This document shows, one piece after another, positions 1 to 8,765 of a DNA stretch of 34,451 nucleotides (the first letter of the stretch is position 1; each line of letters opens with the position of its first letter). The notes below the pieces were generated by a model that was not told the DNA's origin, made no database searches, and saw nothing but the letters and a program-made list of their open reading frames with translations. The position numbers were made by a program, and so were the translations under genes. Location: NCBI GenBank assembly GCA_044340025.1, contig JBIIUJ010000010.1, positions 1 through 34,451 on the forward strand. The letters are read 5' to 3'. Origin of the DNA: JBIIUJ01 sp044340025. Its GTDB lineage: Bacteria > Pseudomonadota > Alphaproteobacteria > Caulobacterales > Aquidulcibacteraceae.

Positions 1-1
1 G

Positions 2-298
2 AGCGGGCTTGCCAACCGGGCGCGCGGGGATGCGATCCTGCATGTGGAGGGCGCGCCGCGCCGGCTGCGCCTCACGCTGGGGGCGCTGGCGGAGCTGGAG
101 ACAGCGTTTCAGGCCCACAGTCTGGAGGCGCTGGAGGCGCGGCTCGCCCGGCCTTCGGCGGCCGATCTTCTGGTGATCCTCCAGGCGCTGCTGGCCGGCG
201 CCGGAGAGCCGGCGATCGATCTGCGCGCCGCCGCCCTCGATCCCGCCGACGCGGCGCGCGCCGTCGCCGAGGCGTTTCACGCCGCTGGCGGATCATGA
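2..298 (+). CDS. GTA tail assembly chaperone, GTA_TAC/Phage_TAC_11 type (RcGTA g10-like), 5' partial
   Basis: The frame is open from the left edge, and its first visible residues (SGLANRARGDAILHVEG) match the usual N-terminus of this small family, so the true start lies a few codons outside the window. The GTG at 44 is therefore not the likely start. The conserved core LRLTLGALAELE follows at once. The family is the GTA counterpart of tail assembly chaperones that keep tape-measure protein soluble while the tail tube forms. The last codons overlap the next gene in an ATGA at 295-298. Together with the downstream genes it fixes this locus as the tail half of an alphaproteobacterial gene transfer agent. 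Assignment rests on motif recall and gene order, not on a search. Confidence 0.85.
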   Translation, partial: SGLANRARGDAILHVEGAPRRLRLTLGALAELETAFQAHSLEALEARLARPSAADLLVILQALLAGAGEPAIDLRAAALDPADAARAVAEAFHAAGGS

Positions 299-486
299 GC
301 GCGTTCGACTGGCCGGCTGCGCTGCGCGCGGCTGTTCTGATCGGGCTGAAGCCGCACGAGTTCTGGCGGCTGAGCCTTGCCGAATGGCGCGCGCTTACCG
401 CCCGCGATCCAGCCTTCGGCCACGCCGACCTCGCCCGGCTCATGGCCGCCTTTCCCGATGGAGAACCAGATGACCACACGCCCTGA
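295..486 (+). CDS. Second small GTA/phage tail assembly chaperone (TIGR02216/Phage_TAC_6-like; RcGTA g10.1-like)
   Basis: A 63-residue protein starting at the ATG of an ATGA overlap with the upstream chaperone. It contains the family-like pattern DWPAALRAAVLIGLKPHEFWRL in its first third, then a W-R-A-L segment, and ends in an acidic tail. In RcGTA-type clusters a protein of this size always sits between the g10 chaperone and the tape-measure gene, which is the position seen here. It probably acts with the g10-like product during tail assembly. Its end overlaps the start of the tape-measure gene. It is too short for confident domain calling from sequence alone, so position weighs heavily. Confidence 0.82.
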   Translation: MSAFDWPAALRAAVLIGLKPHEFWRLSLAEWRALTARDPAFGHADLARLMAAFPDGEPDDHTP

Positions 487-1000
487 GGACGGGCTTGACG
501 AAAGCCTGGCCAGCGCCGGCGCGGCGCTTGGCGCGTTTGCGAGCGGTCCCGCGCGCGATGCGGCCGGCGCGGTCGGGGCGGCCTTCGAGGCCGCAGGACG
601 GCGGATGTCCCGCGCGCTCGGCGCGGCGGCGCGCACGGGCGAGCTCTCGGTGCGCGCCATGGTGGGCGCCATCCTGTCGGATCTGTCCCGCATCGCGATC
701 GAACAGGCCGTGACCGGCCCGCTGGCGAGCGCACTTGGCAAGGCGCTGGGCTCGGCCGCGTTTTCTGGCGCGCGCGCCGGCGGCGGCCCGGTGACGCCAG
801 GCGGCGCCTATCTCGTGGGCGAGCGCGGGCCGGAGCTGTTCCGGCCGGGCGTGGCGGGCTCGATCGGGCCGGCGGGCGGCGGCGTGAGCGTGCATGTGCA
901 TGTGGGCGCGGGCGCGGATGCGCAATCCATCGTGCGCTCCTCCTCCCAGGTGGCGACCGCGCTGGCGCGCGCGGTTCAGCGCGGGAGCCGGGGCCTGTGA
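470..1000 (+). CDS. GTA phage tail tape-measure protein (RcGTA g11-like), short form
   Basis: About 176 residues. The start at ATG 470 is preferred because a GGAG lies about 8 bases upstream; ATG 458 in the same frame is possible, and the frame is open further upstream only as a shadow of the previous gene. The N-terminal two thirds is an Ala/Gly-rich helical stretch. It is followed by LVGERGPELFRPG, a sequence typical of the C-terminal end of tape-measure proteins of small siphophages and GTAs. The short length fits the short tail of RcGTA-like particles, since tape-measure length sets tail length. It overlaps the previous gene by 17 bases and the next by 4 (GTGA). Confidence 0.85.
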   Translation: MTTRPEDGLDESLASAGAALGAFASGPARDAAGAVGAAFEAAGRRMSRALGAAARTGELSVRAMVGAILSDLSRIAIEQAVTGPLASALGKALGSAAFSGARAGGGPVTPGGAYLVGERGPELFRPGVAGSIGPAGGGVSVHVHVGAGADAQSIVRSSSQVATALARAVQRGSRGL

Positions 1001-1638
1001 GCGCGTTTCACGAGGTGCGTTGGCCTATCGCGCTTGCGCTGGGCACAAGTGGCGGGCCGGAGCGCCGCACCGAGATCGTGGCGCTCGCCTCCGGCGCGGA
1101 GGAGCGCAACAGCCCCTGGGCGCAGAGCCGCCGGCGCTATGACGTGGGCGGCGCGCTGCGCTCGATCGACGATATCCACGCCGCGCTCGCCTTCTTCGAG
1201 GCGCGCAAGGGCAGGCTCCATGGCTTCCGGTTCCGCGATCCGATGGACTGGAAGTCCTGTCCGCCGCTGAAGACGCCCAGTGCGCTGGATCAGCCCCTGG
1301 GCGTGGGAACCGGTGCGCAGGCGAGCTTTGCCCTGTCCAAGCGTTATGGCGACGCGGGCGGCTTCAGCCTGCGCCCCATCGCCAAGCCGGTGGCGGGCAC
1401 GGTGATGATTGCGGTCGCCGGCGCAGCGAAAACGGAAGGGACGCACTTCACCCTGGATGCAGCGACCGGCATCGTGACCTTCCTGCCCGGCGCTGTGCCG
1501 CCGGCGGGGGCGGCGGTGACGGCAGGCTTCGAGTTCGACACCCCGGTCCGGTTTGACGCCGACCGGCTGGAGATCGCGCACGACGCTTTCGCCGCCGGCA
1601 GGGCGGTGTCGGCGCCGCTGGTGGAGATCCGGCCATGA
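997..1638 (+). CDS. GTA distal tail protein, DUF2460/TIGR02217 (RcGTA g12-like)
   Basis: A 213-residue protein with a GTG start inside a GTGA overlap. The N-terminal MSAFHEVRWP and the internal RRRYDVGGALRS, FFEARKGRLHGFRFRD and DWKS segments are characteristic of the DUF2460 family. In the RcGTA structure this protein forms the distal tail ring that joins the tail tube to the hub. The C-terminal part is a beta-rich segment ending VRFDADRLEI, as expected. It is followed by the hub gene with a further ATGA overlap, so translation is probably coupled along the cluster. Confidence 0.92.
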   Translation: MSAFHEVRWPIALALGTSGGPERRTEIVALASGAEERNSPWAQSRRRYDVGGALRSIDDIHAALAFFEARKGRLHGFRFRDPMDWKSCPPLKTPSALDQPLGVGTGAQASFALSKRYGDAGGFSLRPIAKPVAGTVMIAVAGAAKTEGTHFTLDAATGIVTFLPGAVPPAGAAVTAGFEFDTPVRFDADRLEIAHDAFAAGRAVSAPLVEIRP

Positions 1639-2516
1639 GGCCGCTGCCGCCGGCGCTGGCCGACCATCTCGCCACGGGCGCTACGACGCTAGCCTGGTGC
1701 TGGCGGGTCGTGCGGCGCGACGGGGCGGTCTTCGGCTTCACCGATCACGATCGCGATCTTGCGTTCGAGGGCGTGACCTTCCGGGCCGGCGAAGGCTGGA
1801 GCGCGGGGGAGGCCGAACGCGGTCTTGGGCTGTCGATCGATTCGGCCACGGTGCTGGGCGCGCTGACGGGCGCTGCGGTGCGCGAAACCGACGTGCTGGC
1901 CGGCCGCTGGGACGGGGCAGAGGTCGCCGCGTTTCGCGTCAACTGGGCCGACGTCGCCCAGCGGGTGCGGCTCTGGACGGGGCGGATCGGCCGGATCGTG
2001 CGGCGCGATTCGGCGTTCGAGGCCGAGATCCTGGGGCTTCAGGCCGCGCTGAACGCCACAATCGGGCGGGTCTATTCGCGCTTCTGCGACGCCGATCTCG
2101 GCGACGCCCGCTGCGGCGTGGATCTGGACCTCGCCGGCCGGCGCGCCACAGGCACGGTGACGACGGCGGCAGGCGCGCTGGTGCAGGTCGCTGGCCTTGG
2201 CGGGCTCGATCCCGCAGGGCTGGCGCGGGGGCAAGCGCGCGTGCTCACCGGCGCAGCGGCGGGCGAGAGCCGCACGATCCTGTCCGCCCGGCCGGAGGGC
2301 GCGGGCCTGATGCTCGAGCTGCATCGCCCGCTGGCGATCGCCCCGGCGCCGGGCGACAGCCTTCGCGTGACCGTTGGTTGCGACAAGACGCTGGAGACCT
2401 GCCGCCAGCGTTTCGCCAACGCCCTCAACTTTCAGGGCTTTCCCCATATGCCCGGCAATGATGCGCTCGCCGCCGGTCCGCCGGCGTCGGGTCTGCTCGA
2501 CGGGGGGCGGCGATGA
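1635..2516 (+). CDS. GTA hub protein, DUF2163/BR0599 family (RcGTA g13-like)
   Basis: A 293-residue protein. Family-typical features are the FGFTDHDRDL motif near residue 35 and the cysteine-containing C-terminal segment, in which TLETCRQRF is followed closely by NFQGFPHMPGND. In RcGTA this protein forms the hub of the baseplate between the distal tail ring and the tip protein, and the four cysteines in this family have been linked to an iron-sulfur centre. It starts in an ATGA overlap with the distal tail gene and ends in an ATGA overlap with the peptidase gene, as in other GTA clusters. Confidence 0.92.
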   Translation: MRPLPPALADHLATGATTLAWCWRVVRRDGAVFGFTDHDRDLAFEGVTFRAGEGWSAGEAERGLGLSIDSATVLGALTGAAVRETDVLAGRWDGAEVAAFRVNWADVAQRVRLWTGRIGRIVRRDSAFEAEILGLQAALNATIGRVYSRFCDADLGDARCGVDLDLAGRRATGTVTTAAGALVQVAGLGGLDPAGLARGQARVLTGAAAGESRTILSARPEGAGLMLELHRPLAIAPAPGDSLRVTVGCDKTLETCRQRFANALNFQGFPHMPGNDALAAGPPASGLLDGGRR

Positions 2517-2908
2517 GCGCGCTGCTGGCGCGCGCGCGCGGCTGGCTTGGCACCCCGTTTCAGGACGGGCAGGCCGCGCAGGGCGCGGGCGCCGATTGTG
2601 TGGGCTTCCTGGCGAGCGTCTGCGCGCCGGCGCTGGGGCCGGACTGGGCGGCGCCGGAGGGGCGCAGCGCGCAGGCCTGGCTTGCCGCCGCAATGGCGCG
2701 GCTTGTCGAAAAGCCCGTTGAAGCGGCCGCGCCGGGCGATCTCCTCGTCTTTGCGCCAACGCCCCACGGCGCGCCGACCCATGCCGGACTGATGGTTGCG
2801 CCGGCCTTGTTCCTGCACGCCCACTGGCGGGCGGGGGTGATTGAATCGAGCCTCACGGCATGGTGGCGGGCGAGGCTGGTGCGCGTTTTCGCGCTTGCGG
2901 AGACCTGA
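2513..2908 (+). CDS. GTA NlpC/P60 family cell-wall peptidase (RcGTA g14-like)
   Basis: A 131-residue NlpC/P60-fold protein. The catalytic cysteine lies in GAGADCVGFL (Cys28), and the candidate catalytic histidine in PTHAGLMV, preceded by the usual GDLLVF strand. In GTA particles this peptidase sits at the tail tip and is thought to help cross peptidoglycan of the recipient cell. It overlaps the hub gene by 4 bases and is separated from the tip-protein gene by only 4 bases. Length and motif order match the phage/GTA NlpC subfamily; there is no signal peptide, consistent with a structural particle protein. Confidence 0.92.
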   Translation: MSALLARARGWLGTPFQDGQAAQGAGADCVGFLASVCAPALGPDWAAPEGRSAQAWLAAAMARLVEKPVEAAAPGDLLVFAPTPHGAPTHAGLMVAPALFLHAHWRAGVIESSLTAWWRARLVRVFALAET

Positions 2909-2912
2909 AGCC

Positions 2913-5900
2913 ATGGCGAGCCTTGTTCTTTCCAGCCTTGCCGGCGCGGCGGGCGGGCCGCTGGGCGCGGCGGTGGGGGCGCTTCTGGGCGCGGTGGCCG
3001 ACCGCCACATCGCCGCCGCTCTGAGCCCCGGCCGAACCGAGCCCTCGCGACTGGCCGATCTTCAGGTCCAGACCTCGACCGAGGGCGCGGGCGTGCCGGT
3101 TGTCTATGGCGCGATGTGGATCGCCGGTCAGGTGATCTGGGCCTCGCGGTTCAAGGAATCCACCAGCACCCGCCGGGTCGGCGGCAAGACAGGCCAGAAA
3201 GTCACCGAGCGGCGCTATTCCATCTCTTTCGCGGTCGGGCTGGGCGAGGGCGTGATCGATGGCGTCGGCCGGGTCTGGGCCAATGGCGAGCCGTTCGATC
3301 TGAGCCTCGTGGCTCACCGCATCCATCGCGGCGCGCCCGATCAGGACCCCGATCCCCTGATCGAGGCGCTGGAAGGCGTCGGAGCTGCGCCTGCCTATCG
3401 GGGCCTCGCCTATATCGTGTTCGAAGACCTCGATCTCGAGCGCTTCGGCGACCGCATCCCGCAATTGTCGTTCGAGGTGTTGCGCCCGCCGCCGGAACAG
3501 GCCGGGCTGCGCCAGCTTGCCACGGGCGTCTGTCTCATCCCCGGATCAGGCGAGTTCGCGCTCGCCACCACGCCGGTGCGCCGGGCGCTGGGGCCGGGCC
3601 GGGCCAGTTGGGAGAATGTGCACGCCTCGGCCGCGCGCGCCGACATCGAGGTCGCGCTGGATCAGCTGGGCGCGGCGCTGCCGAATGTCACCTCCGTCCT
3701 GCTGGTCGTGTCCTGGTTCGGAACCGACCTGCGCGCCGGCCAGTGCGAGATCCGGCCCTGTGTGGAGAGCCAGACGAAGGACACCGCCCCGCTGGTCTGG
3801 CGCGTGGGCGGGCACACCCGAGGCGACGCCCGCGTTCTGAGCCAGGTGGCGGGGGCGCCCGCCTATGGCGGCACGCCCAGCGACGACAGCGTGCTGGAAG
3901 CCATCGCCGCGCTGAAGGCCCGTGGCTACAAGGTCGGCCTCTATCCCTTCGTGATGATGGACATTCCGGCAGCGTCGACCCTGCCGGACCCCTGGGGCGG
4001 CGCCGCCCAACCGGCCTATCCCTGGCGCGGGCGCATCACCTGCCATCCGGCGCCGGGCCGTCCCGCAACCGCCGACCGGACCGCCGCCGCGACCGCCCAG
4101 ATCGACGCTTTCTTCGGCGCGGCGCAGGCGTCCGATTTCGCGGTGGCGGACGGGGCGATCGCCTATGCCGGCCCAGCAGAATGGGGCTTGCGCCGGCATA
4201 TCCTGCACTATGCCCGCCTGGCGCAGGCCGCCGGGGGAGTGGACAGCTTCGTGATCGGCTCGGAGCTGGTGGGTCTCACGCGCGTGCGCGACGCGGCTGG
4301 CGGCTTTCCCGCCGTGCAGAAGCTGCGCGCGCTCGCCGCCGACGTCCGGGCCATGCTCGGCCCGGACAGTGACATCACCTATGCCGCCGACTGGACCGAA
4401 TATGGCGGCTATGCGCCGCCCGATGCGCCGGGCGACCTGCGCTTTCCGCTCGATCCGCTGTGGGGCGATCCCGCGATCAGCTGCGTCGGGCTGGACTGGT
4501 ATGCGCCCCTCGGCGACTGGCGCGGGGGCGACGGCGGGCTCGACGCGAGCCTGGCGCCCGGCCCGCACGACCGCGCCTATCTCGAGGCGCAGGTGGCGGG
4601 CGGGGAGGGGTTCGACTGGTTCTACGCCAGCCCCGCCGACCGCGTGAGCCAGACCTGCACCCCCATCACCGACAGCCTGGGCAAGCCCTGGGTCTGGCGG
4701 GTGAAGGATCTGGCGGCCTGGTGGGCGAACCCGCATGTCGAACGGGTCGCCGGCGTTGAGCAACCTTCCCCAACCGCCTGGATCGCCCAGTCCAAGCCGA
4801 TCTGGTTTACCGAATGCGGCGTGCCGGCGGTGGATCGCGGCGCCAACCAGCCCAATCTCTTCGTTGACCCCAAGAGCGTGGAAAGCGCTTTGCCGACCGC
4901 CTCTTCCGGCGCGCGCGACGATCTGATCCAGCGCCGGGCGCTGGAGGCGCTGCTGGGCCGCTGGCAGCCGGAAGCGGGGCGCAATCCAGCTTCCAGCCTC
5001 TATGCCGGGCGCATGATCGATCCCGATCGGCTGCATCTGTGGTGCTGGGATGCGCGGCCCTATCCGCAGTTTCCGGCGCTGTCGGCGGTGTGGAGCGACG
5101 GGGCCAACTGGGCGCGCGGGCACTGGCTGACCGGGCGGATCGCAAGCTCCAGCCTGGCCGCTGTCGTGGCCGATGTCTGCCGGCGGGCCGGGCTCGAGAC
5201 CGTGGATGCAGCCGGGCTCGATGGCGTGGTGGCTGGCCTGGTCATCGACGGACCCCAGAGCGCGCGCGCGGTGCTGGAACCGCTGATGGCGGCCTATGGC
5301 TTTGATGCGCGCGAACGCGACGGGGTGTTGTCCTTCTTCCATCTCGACCGGGAGACCCCGCTGGAGCTGGCGGCGGATCGGCTCGCGCTCACGCGCGACG
5401 GCCGACTGACGCGTGAGCGGGCCGACGGGCTGGAAACCCCGCGCGATGTGCGCGTGCGCGCTCTTGATCCGGATCGGGACTATCGCCTGCTTACCGCGAG
5501 CGCGCGCAGGCTTGACGCCGAGCATGTGCATGCAGTGGCGCTGGACCTGCCGCTCGCGCTCGGGCCGGAGGCGGCCGAAGCGGTGGCCCGCGCGCGGCTT
5601 GCAACGCTGGAAGCCGGGCGCGACGCTGCAAGCGGGGGGATGGCGCCGTCGCTGCTCTGGCTGGAGCCAGGCGATCTCGTGCAGTTTCCGGATCGTCCGG
5701 GCCCGGTCTATCGCATCGTGCGCGCCAGCACGGGGCTGGAGCTGCAGGGGGCCGCCGGCGTCATGTCCGTGCCGCCACCTTCGCCGCCGCAGACCGCGCC
5801 GCAGGCAGCCCCTGCGGCGCCGCCGCTTGCGGTGCTGATCGACCCGCCGGCTTTCGAGGGGTCAGACGACGCCCGCCCGCTCTTCGCCGCCAGCGCCGAT

Positions 5901-6755
5901 CCGTGGCCCGGCGGCGTCGGGCTTTGGCTTGCGGGCGATCCTGCCGGTGCGCCCGCCCGCGCTCGGGCGGACCGGGCCGCCGCGCTGGGGGTGCTTGCTG
6001 CGCCGCTGGCGCCGGGCCCGGCGGGCCGCTGGGACGAGGCGGCGGCAATCGAGATCGAGCTTGCCTGCGGCGCCCTTGCCTCCGCCAGCCCGACGGAGGT
6101 GCTGGGCGGCGCCAATCTGATGGCGATCATGGGGACCGGCGGCGCAGTGGAATATCTTCAGTTCCGCACCGCGACCCTTCTGGCGGCGCGCCGCTACAGG
6201 CTGTCTGGGCTGCTGCGCGGCCAGTTCGGCAGCGACGCCGCCGCCGAAGCGGGCGCGCTGCAAGGCAGCCTGGCCGTGCTGATCGACGACCGACTGGTGC
6301 GGGTGGCGCTTTCGGACTGGGAGCGCGGGGCGATGCTGGGCTGGCGCGCCGCGCCCGCCGGTGCGCCGCCCGATGGCCCGGCGTCGACGGCGCTCTTCTT
6401 TGCCGCAACCGGCCGGGCGCTCACGCCCTGGCGGCCCTATCGGCTGCGGGCGCGGCGCACCGCGCAAGGGGTGGCGCTCGGCTGGTTCCGGCGGGCGCGC
6501 CGGGGCGGGGATGGCTGGGCCGCCGGCGACATCGCGCAGATCGACCCACCGGAGGCCTATCGCGTGCGGGTCTTCGACGGCGCGACCCTGAAGCGCGAGG
6601 TGCAGACAGCGGAGCCCGCGTGGCTTTACCCAGCCGCCGAGGAGATCGCCGATTTCGGCGGTCCCCAGACGGCGCTCGCCATCGAGGTCGCGCAGATCAG
6701 CGCGACACATGGCGAAGGGGATCGCTTGACGCGGGTGGTGCAGGTCTTGCTCTAG
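2913..6755 (+). CDS. GTA tail tip/host-specificity protein with TIM-barrel-like domain (RcGTA g15-like 'megatron')
   Basis: A protein of about 1280 residues starting at ATG 2913; the frame is open further upstream but only as a shadow of the peptidase gene. The N-terminus is a Gly/Ala-rich membrane-like segment (LGAAVGALLGAVADRHI), as in other tail-tip proteins. A glycoside-hydrolase-like TIM-barrel region follows at roughly residues 210-640 (FVMMDIP, VIGSELVGLTR, YAADWTEYGGY, WFTECGVPAVDRGANQPN), then a phage tail protein domain and a C-terminal Rcc01698-like region with the YRLSGLLRGQFG motif. The length is close to the 1304 residues of the R. capsulatus homologue. It would form the tip that contacts the recipient surface. 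It is the last GTA gene visible; 51 bases separate it from a DnaJ gene. Confidence 0.93.
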   Translation: MASLVLSSLAGAAGGPLGAAVGALLGAVADRHIAAALSPGRTEPSRLADLQVQTSTEGAGVPVVYGAMWIAGQVIWASRFKESTSTRRVGGKTGQKVTERRYSISFAVGLGEGVIDGVGRVWANGEPFDLSLVAHRIHRGAPDQDPDPLIEALEGVGAAPAYRGLAYIVFEDLDLERFGDRIPQLSFEVLRPPPEQAGLRQLATGVCLIPGSGEFALATTPVRRALGPGRASWENVHASAARADIEVALDQLGAALPNVTSVLLVVSWFGTDLRAGQCEIRPCVESQTKDTAPLVWRVGGHTRGDARVLSQVAGAPAYGGTPSDDSVLEAIAALKARGYKVGLYPFVMMDIPAASTLPDPWGGAAQPAYPWRGRITCHPAPGRPATADRTAAATAQIDAFFGAAQASDFAVADGAIAYAGPAEWGLRRHILHYARLAQAAGGVDSFVIGSELVGLTRVRDAAGGFPAVQKLRALAADVRAMLGPDSDITYAADWTEYGGYAPPDAPGDLRFPLDPLWGDPAISCVGLDWYAPLGDWRGGDGGLDASLAPGPHDRAYLEAQVAGGEGFDWFYASPADRVSQTCTPITDSLGKPWVWRVKDLAAWWANPHVERVAGVEQPSPTAWIAQSKPIWFTECGVPAVDRGANQPNLFVDPKSVESALPTASSGARDDLIQRRALEALLGRWQPEAGRNPASSLYAGRMIDPDRLHLWCWDARPYPQFPALSAVWSDGANWARGHWLTGRIASSSLAAVVADVCRRAGLETVDAAGLDGVVAGLVIDGPQSARAVLEPLMAAYGFDARERDGVLSFFHLDRETPLELAADRLALTRDGRLTRERADGLETPRDVRVRALDPDRDYRLLTASARRLDAEHVHAVALDLPLALGPEAAEAVARARLATLEAGRDAASGGMAPSLLWLEPGDLVQFPDRPGPVYRIVRASTGLELQGAAGVMSVPPPSPPQTAPQAAPAAPPLAVLIDPPAFEGSDDARPLFAASADPWPGGVGLWLAGDPAGAPARARADRAAALGVLAAPLAPGPAGRWDEAAAIEIELACGALASASPTEVLGGANLMAIMGTGGAVEYLQFRTATLLAARRYRLSGLLRGQFGSDAAAEAGALQGSLAVLIDDRLVRVALSDWERGAMLGWRAAPAGAPPDGPASTALFFAATGRALTPWRPYRLRARRTAQGVALGWFRRARRGGDGWAAGDIAQIDPPEAYRVRVFDGATLKREVQTAEPAWLYPAAEEIADFGGPQTALAIEVAQISATHGEGDRLTRVVQVLL

Positions 6756-6806
6756 GCGCGCCGATGCCGCACCTGCAGTGCAAGCCGTCCCGGAGCGCGA
6801 CACCCC

Positions 6807-7724
6807 TTGAGTTGGGACCCCTACAAGACCCTGGGCGTCGCGTCCTCTGCGAACGAGGAGGAGCTGCGCCGCGCCTACCGAAAGCTCGCCAAAGAGCTGC
6901 ACCCCGATCGCAATCCGGGCGACAAGGCGGCGGAGGAACGCTTCAAGCGCGCCTCCGCGGCGTTCAGCTTCCTGTCCGACAAGGACAAGCGCGCCCGCTA
7001 TGATCGCGGCGAGATCGACGCCGACGGCAATGTGAAGGCGGGTTTCGGCTTCTCGCCCGGGCCAGGCTTCGCCGGGCGAAAGAGCGGGCCGCCGCCCGAC
7101 TTCGAGGATTTCTTTTCAGACTTTTTCGGCGGCCGCGCCGGCGCCGAGCGGTTCCAGAGCGGGGGGCTGGTCGGCGGGGATCCTGCCGCAGCCGCGACCG
7201 GCGGCGATGTGAAGGCCGTTCTCGCCGTCTCCTTCGTTGAAGCGGTGACAGGCGCCAAGGCCCGGGTGGAGCTCGCTGGCAACCGGGCGCTCGACATCAT
7301 GGTTCCGGCCGGCGCCGAGAGCGGGCAGGTGCTGCGCCTGCGCGGGCAGGGCCGGCCAGGCCGGCCCGGGCGGCCGGTAGGCGACGCCTTGATCGAGCTT
7401 CAGGTCCAGCCCCATCCCTTCTTCCGCCGCCAGGGCGATGACGTCGCGATGGACTTTCCCATTTCGCTGCGGGAAGCAGTGGAGGGCGGCCGGGTGACAG
7501 TGCCCACCCCGTTAGGGTCGGTCATCGTGTCTGTGCCTGCGGGGTCCAACTCCGGCGCGATGTTGCGGCTGCGCGGGCGCGGCGTGCAGCGCATGTCCCA
7601 GCCGGGCGATCTTCTGGTGAAACTCACCATCACGCTGACCGACCCGGCCGATCCGGAGCTGGCGCGGTTTCTTCAATCCTGGTCCGGCGCCGGCGCGCTT
7701 CCACCGCGGCCGCAGCAAGCGTAA
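6807..7724 (+). CDS. DnaJ-class co-chaperone, CbpA-like (J domain plus DnaJ C-terminal domain, no zinc finger)
   Basis: A 305-residue protein. The J domain occupies residues 1-70 with the HPD motif at 32-34 (KELHPDRNPG), which stimulates Hsp70 ATPase. A Gly/Phe-rich linker follows (GFGFSPGPGFAGRK, DFFGGRAG), then DnaJ C-terminal substrate-binding domains I and II (VPAGAESGQVLRLRGQG, VPAGSNSGAMLRLRGRGV). The CXXCXGXG zinc repeats of true DnaJ are absent, which places it with CbpA. The start is TTG at 6807, because the conserved SWDPYKTLGV sequence begins there and no ATG lies nearby; a GGAG at 6792 is a weak ribosome site. It lies 51 bases after the GTA tip gene on the same strand, but nothing ties it functionally to the GTA. 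Confidence 0.9.
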   Translation: MSWDPYKTLGVASSANEEELRRAYRKLAKELHPDRNPGDKAAEERFKRASAAFSFLSDKDKRARYDRGEIDADGNVKAGFGFSPGPGFAGRKSGPPPDFEDFFSDFFGGRAGAERFQSGGLVGGDPAAAATGGDVKAVLAVSFVEAVTGAKARVELAGNRALDIMVPAGAESGQVLRLRGQGRPGRPGRPVGDALIELQVQPHPFFRRQGDDVAMDFPISLREAVEGGRVTVPTPLGSVIVSVPAGSNSGAMLRLRGRGVQRMSQPGDLLVKLTITLTDPADPELARFLQSWSGAGALPPRPQQA

Positions 7725-7760
7725 GCAGATCGTTCAATTGGCGTTCACAGGCCGCAGATT

Positions 7761-8081
7761 ATGACTTTGCGCATGAACTGGACAGCCGTACTCCTCTCTG
7801 GCGCAGCGCTTCTGCTGGCTGCCGGCGCGCAGGCGCAGACCCCGCCGTTTGGCTCGGGCTTCTTCGCCGACAGCCCGCGCGAGGCGCAGCGCGTCGTGCC
7901 CCTGCGTCAGGTGGAGGCGGCGATCCGCCGGCAGGAGCCGGGCGAGATGCTCGACGCCGCTTTGGCGCCCGGGCCGGGGGGCCGTCAGGTCTATGTGATC
8001 AAGTGGCTCTCGGCGGACGGGCGCCGCATCGATTTCGAAGTCGACGCGACCTCGGGCCAGATCCTGTCGCGGAGGGGTTAG
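7761..8081 (+). CDS. Exported PepSY-domain protein
   Basis: A 106-residue protein. Residues 1-26 form a signal peptide (hydrophobic core TAVLLSGAALLLAAG, cleavage after AQA). The mature part resembles one PepSY unit: a helix (LRQVEAAIRRQEPGEMLDA), then two beta strands (YVIKWLSADGRRIDFEVDATSGQIL). PepSY proteins commonly sit beside two-component genes and are thought to modulate periplasmic proteases or sensors. Here the stop is followed 6 bases later by a response-regulator gene, suggesting one transcript. An alternative ATG at 7773 would shorten the signal peptide by four residues. Confidence 0.82.
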   Translation: MTLRMNWTAVLLSGAALLLAAGAQAQTPPFGSGFFADSPREAQRVVPLRQVEAAIRRQEPGEMLDAALAPGPGGRQVYVIKWLSADGRRIDFEVDATSGQILSRRG

Positions 8082-8087
8082 GCCGCC

Positions 8088-8765
8088 ATGCGCGCACTGA
8101 TCGTTGAAGATGATCCCAATCTGCGCCGTCAGCTTGAACGCGGCCTTCAGGACGCCGGCTATGCGGTGGATTGCGCCGCCGATGGCGAAGAGGGCTGGCA
8201 CCTGGGCGATACCGAGCCTTATGACGTGATCGTGCTGGATCTGGGCCTGCCAAGGATCGACGGCGTGACGATCCTGGAGCGCTGGCGCGCGGCCGGGCGC
8301 GCAACGCCGGTGCTGATCCTGACGGCGCGGGATCGCTGGAGCGAGAAGGTTGCAGGCTTCGACGCCGGCGCGGACGATTATCTCACCAAGCCGTTCCATA
8401 CCGAGGAGCTGCTGGCCCGTCTGCGCGCGCTGGTGCGCCGCGCCGCCGGCCACGCGACCGCAGCGCTGGAATGTGGCGACCTGCGCGTGGACACGCGCGC
8501 CGCGCGCGCCGCAGTGGCCGGAGAGCCGGTGCGCCTGACCTCCCACGAGTTCCGGCTTCTGTCTTATCTGGCCCATCATCAGGACCGGGTCATCCCGCGC
8601 ACCGAACTGATCGAGCACATCTACGATCAGGACTTCGACCGCGATTCCAATACGATCGAGGTTTTCATCGGGCGGCTGCGCAAGAAGATCGGACAGGATC
8701 GCATCCAGACCGTCCGCGGTCTCGGCTATCGCCTCGTCGATCCGGAAACCAGCGCGCCGGCGTGA
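8088..8765 (+). CDS. OmpR/PhoP-family response regulator
   Basis: A 225-residue protein with a receiver domain at residues 1-115: acidic pocket E7, D8 and D9, phosphoacceptor D51 in VIVLDLGLP, T79, and K101 in LTKPF. A winged-helix DNA-binding domain of the OmpR type follows at about 125-220 (TSHEFRLLSYLAHHQ, IEVFIGRLRKKIG, TVRGLGYRL). It is very likely phosphorylated by the kinase encoded next, whose GTG start overlaps its stop (GTGA at 8762-8765). The PepSY protein upstream is probably in the same operon. The receiver sequence is close to PhoP/QseB-type regulators, but the regulon cannot be read from here. Confidence 0.93.
   Translation: MRALIVEDDPNLRRQLERGLQDAGYAVDCAADGEEGWHLGDTEPYDVIVLDLGLPRIDGVTILERWRAAGRATPVLILTARDRWSEKVAGFDAGADDYLTKPFHTEELLARLRALVRRAAGHATAALECGDLRVDTRAARAAVAGEPVRLTSHEFRLLSYLAHHQDRVIPRTELIEHIYDQDFDRDSNTIEVFIGRLRKKIGQDRIQTVRGLGYRLVDPETSAPA

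Noticed and set aside
3546..5531. 661-residue minus-strand frame antisense to the GTA tip gene
   Set aside because: Shadow frame of a well-supported gene, no recognisable domain.
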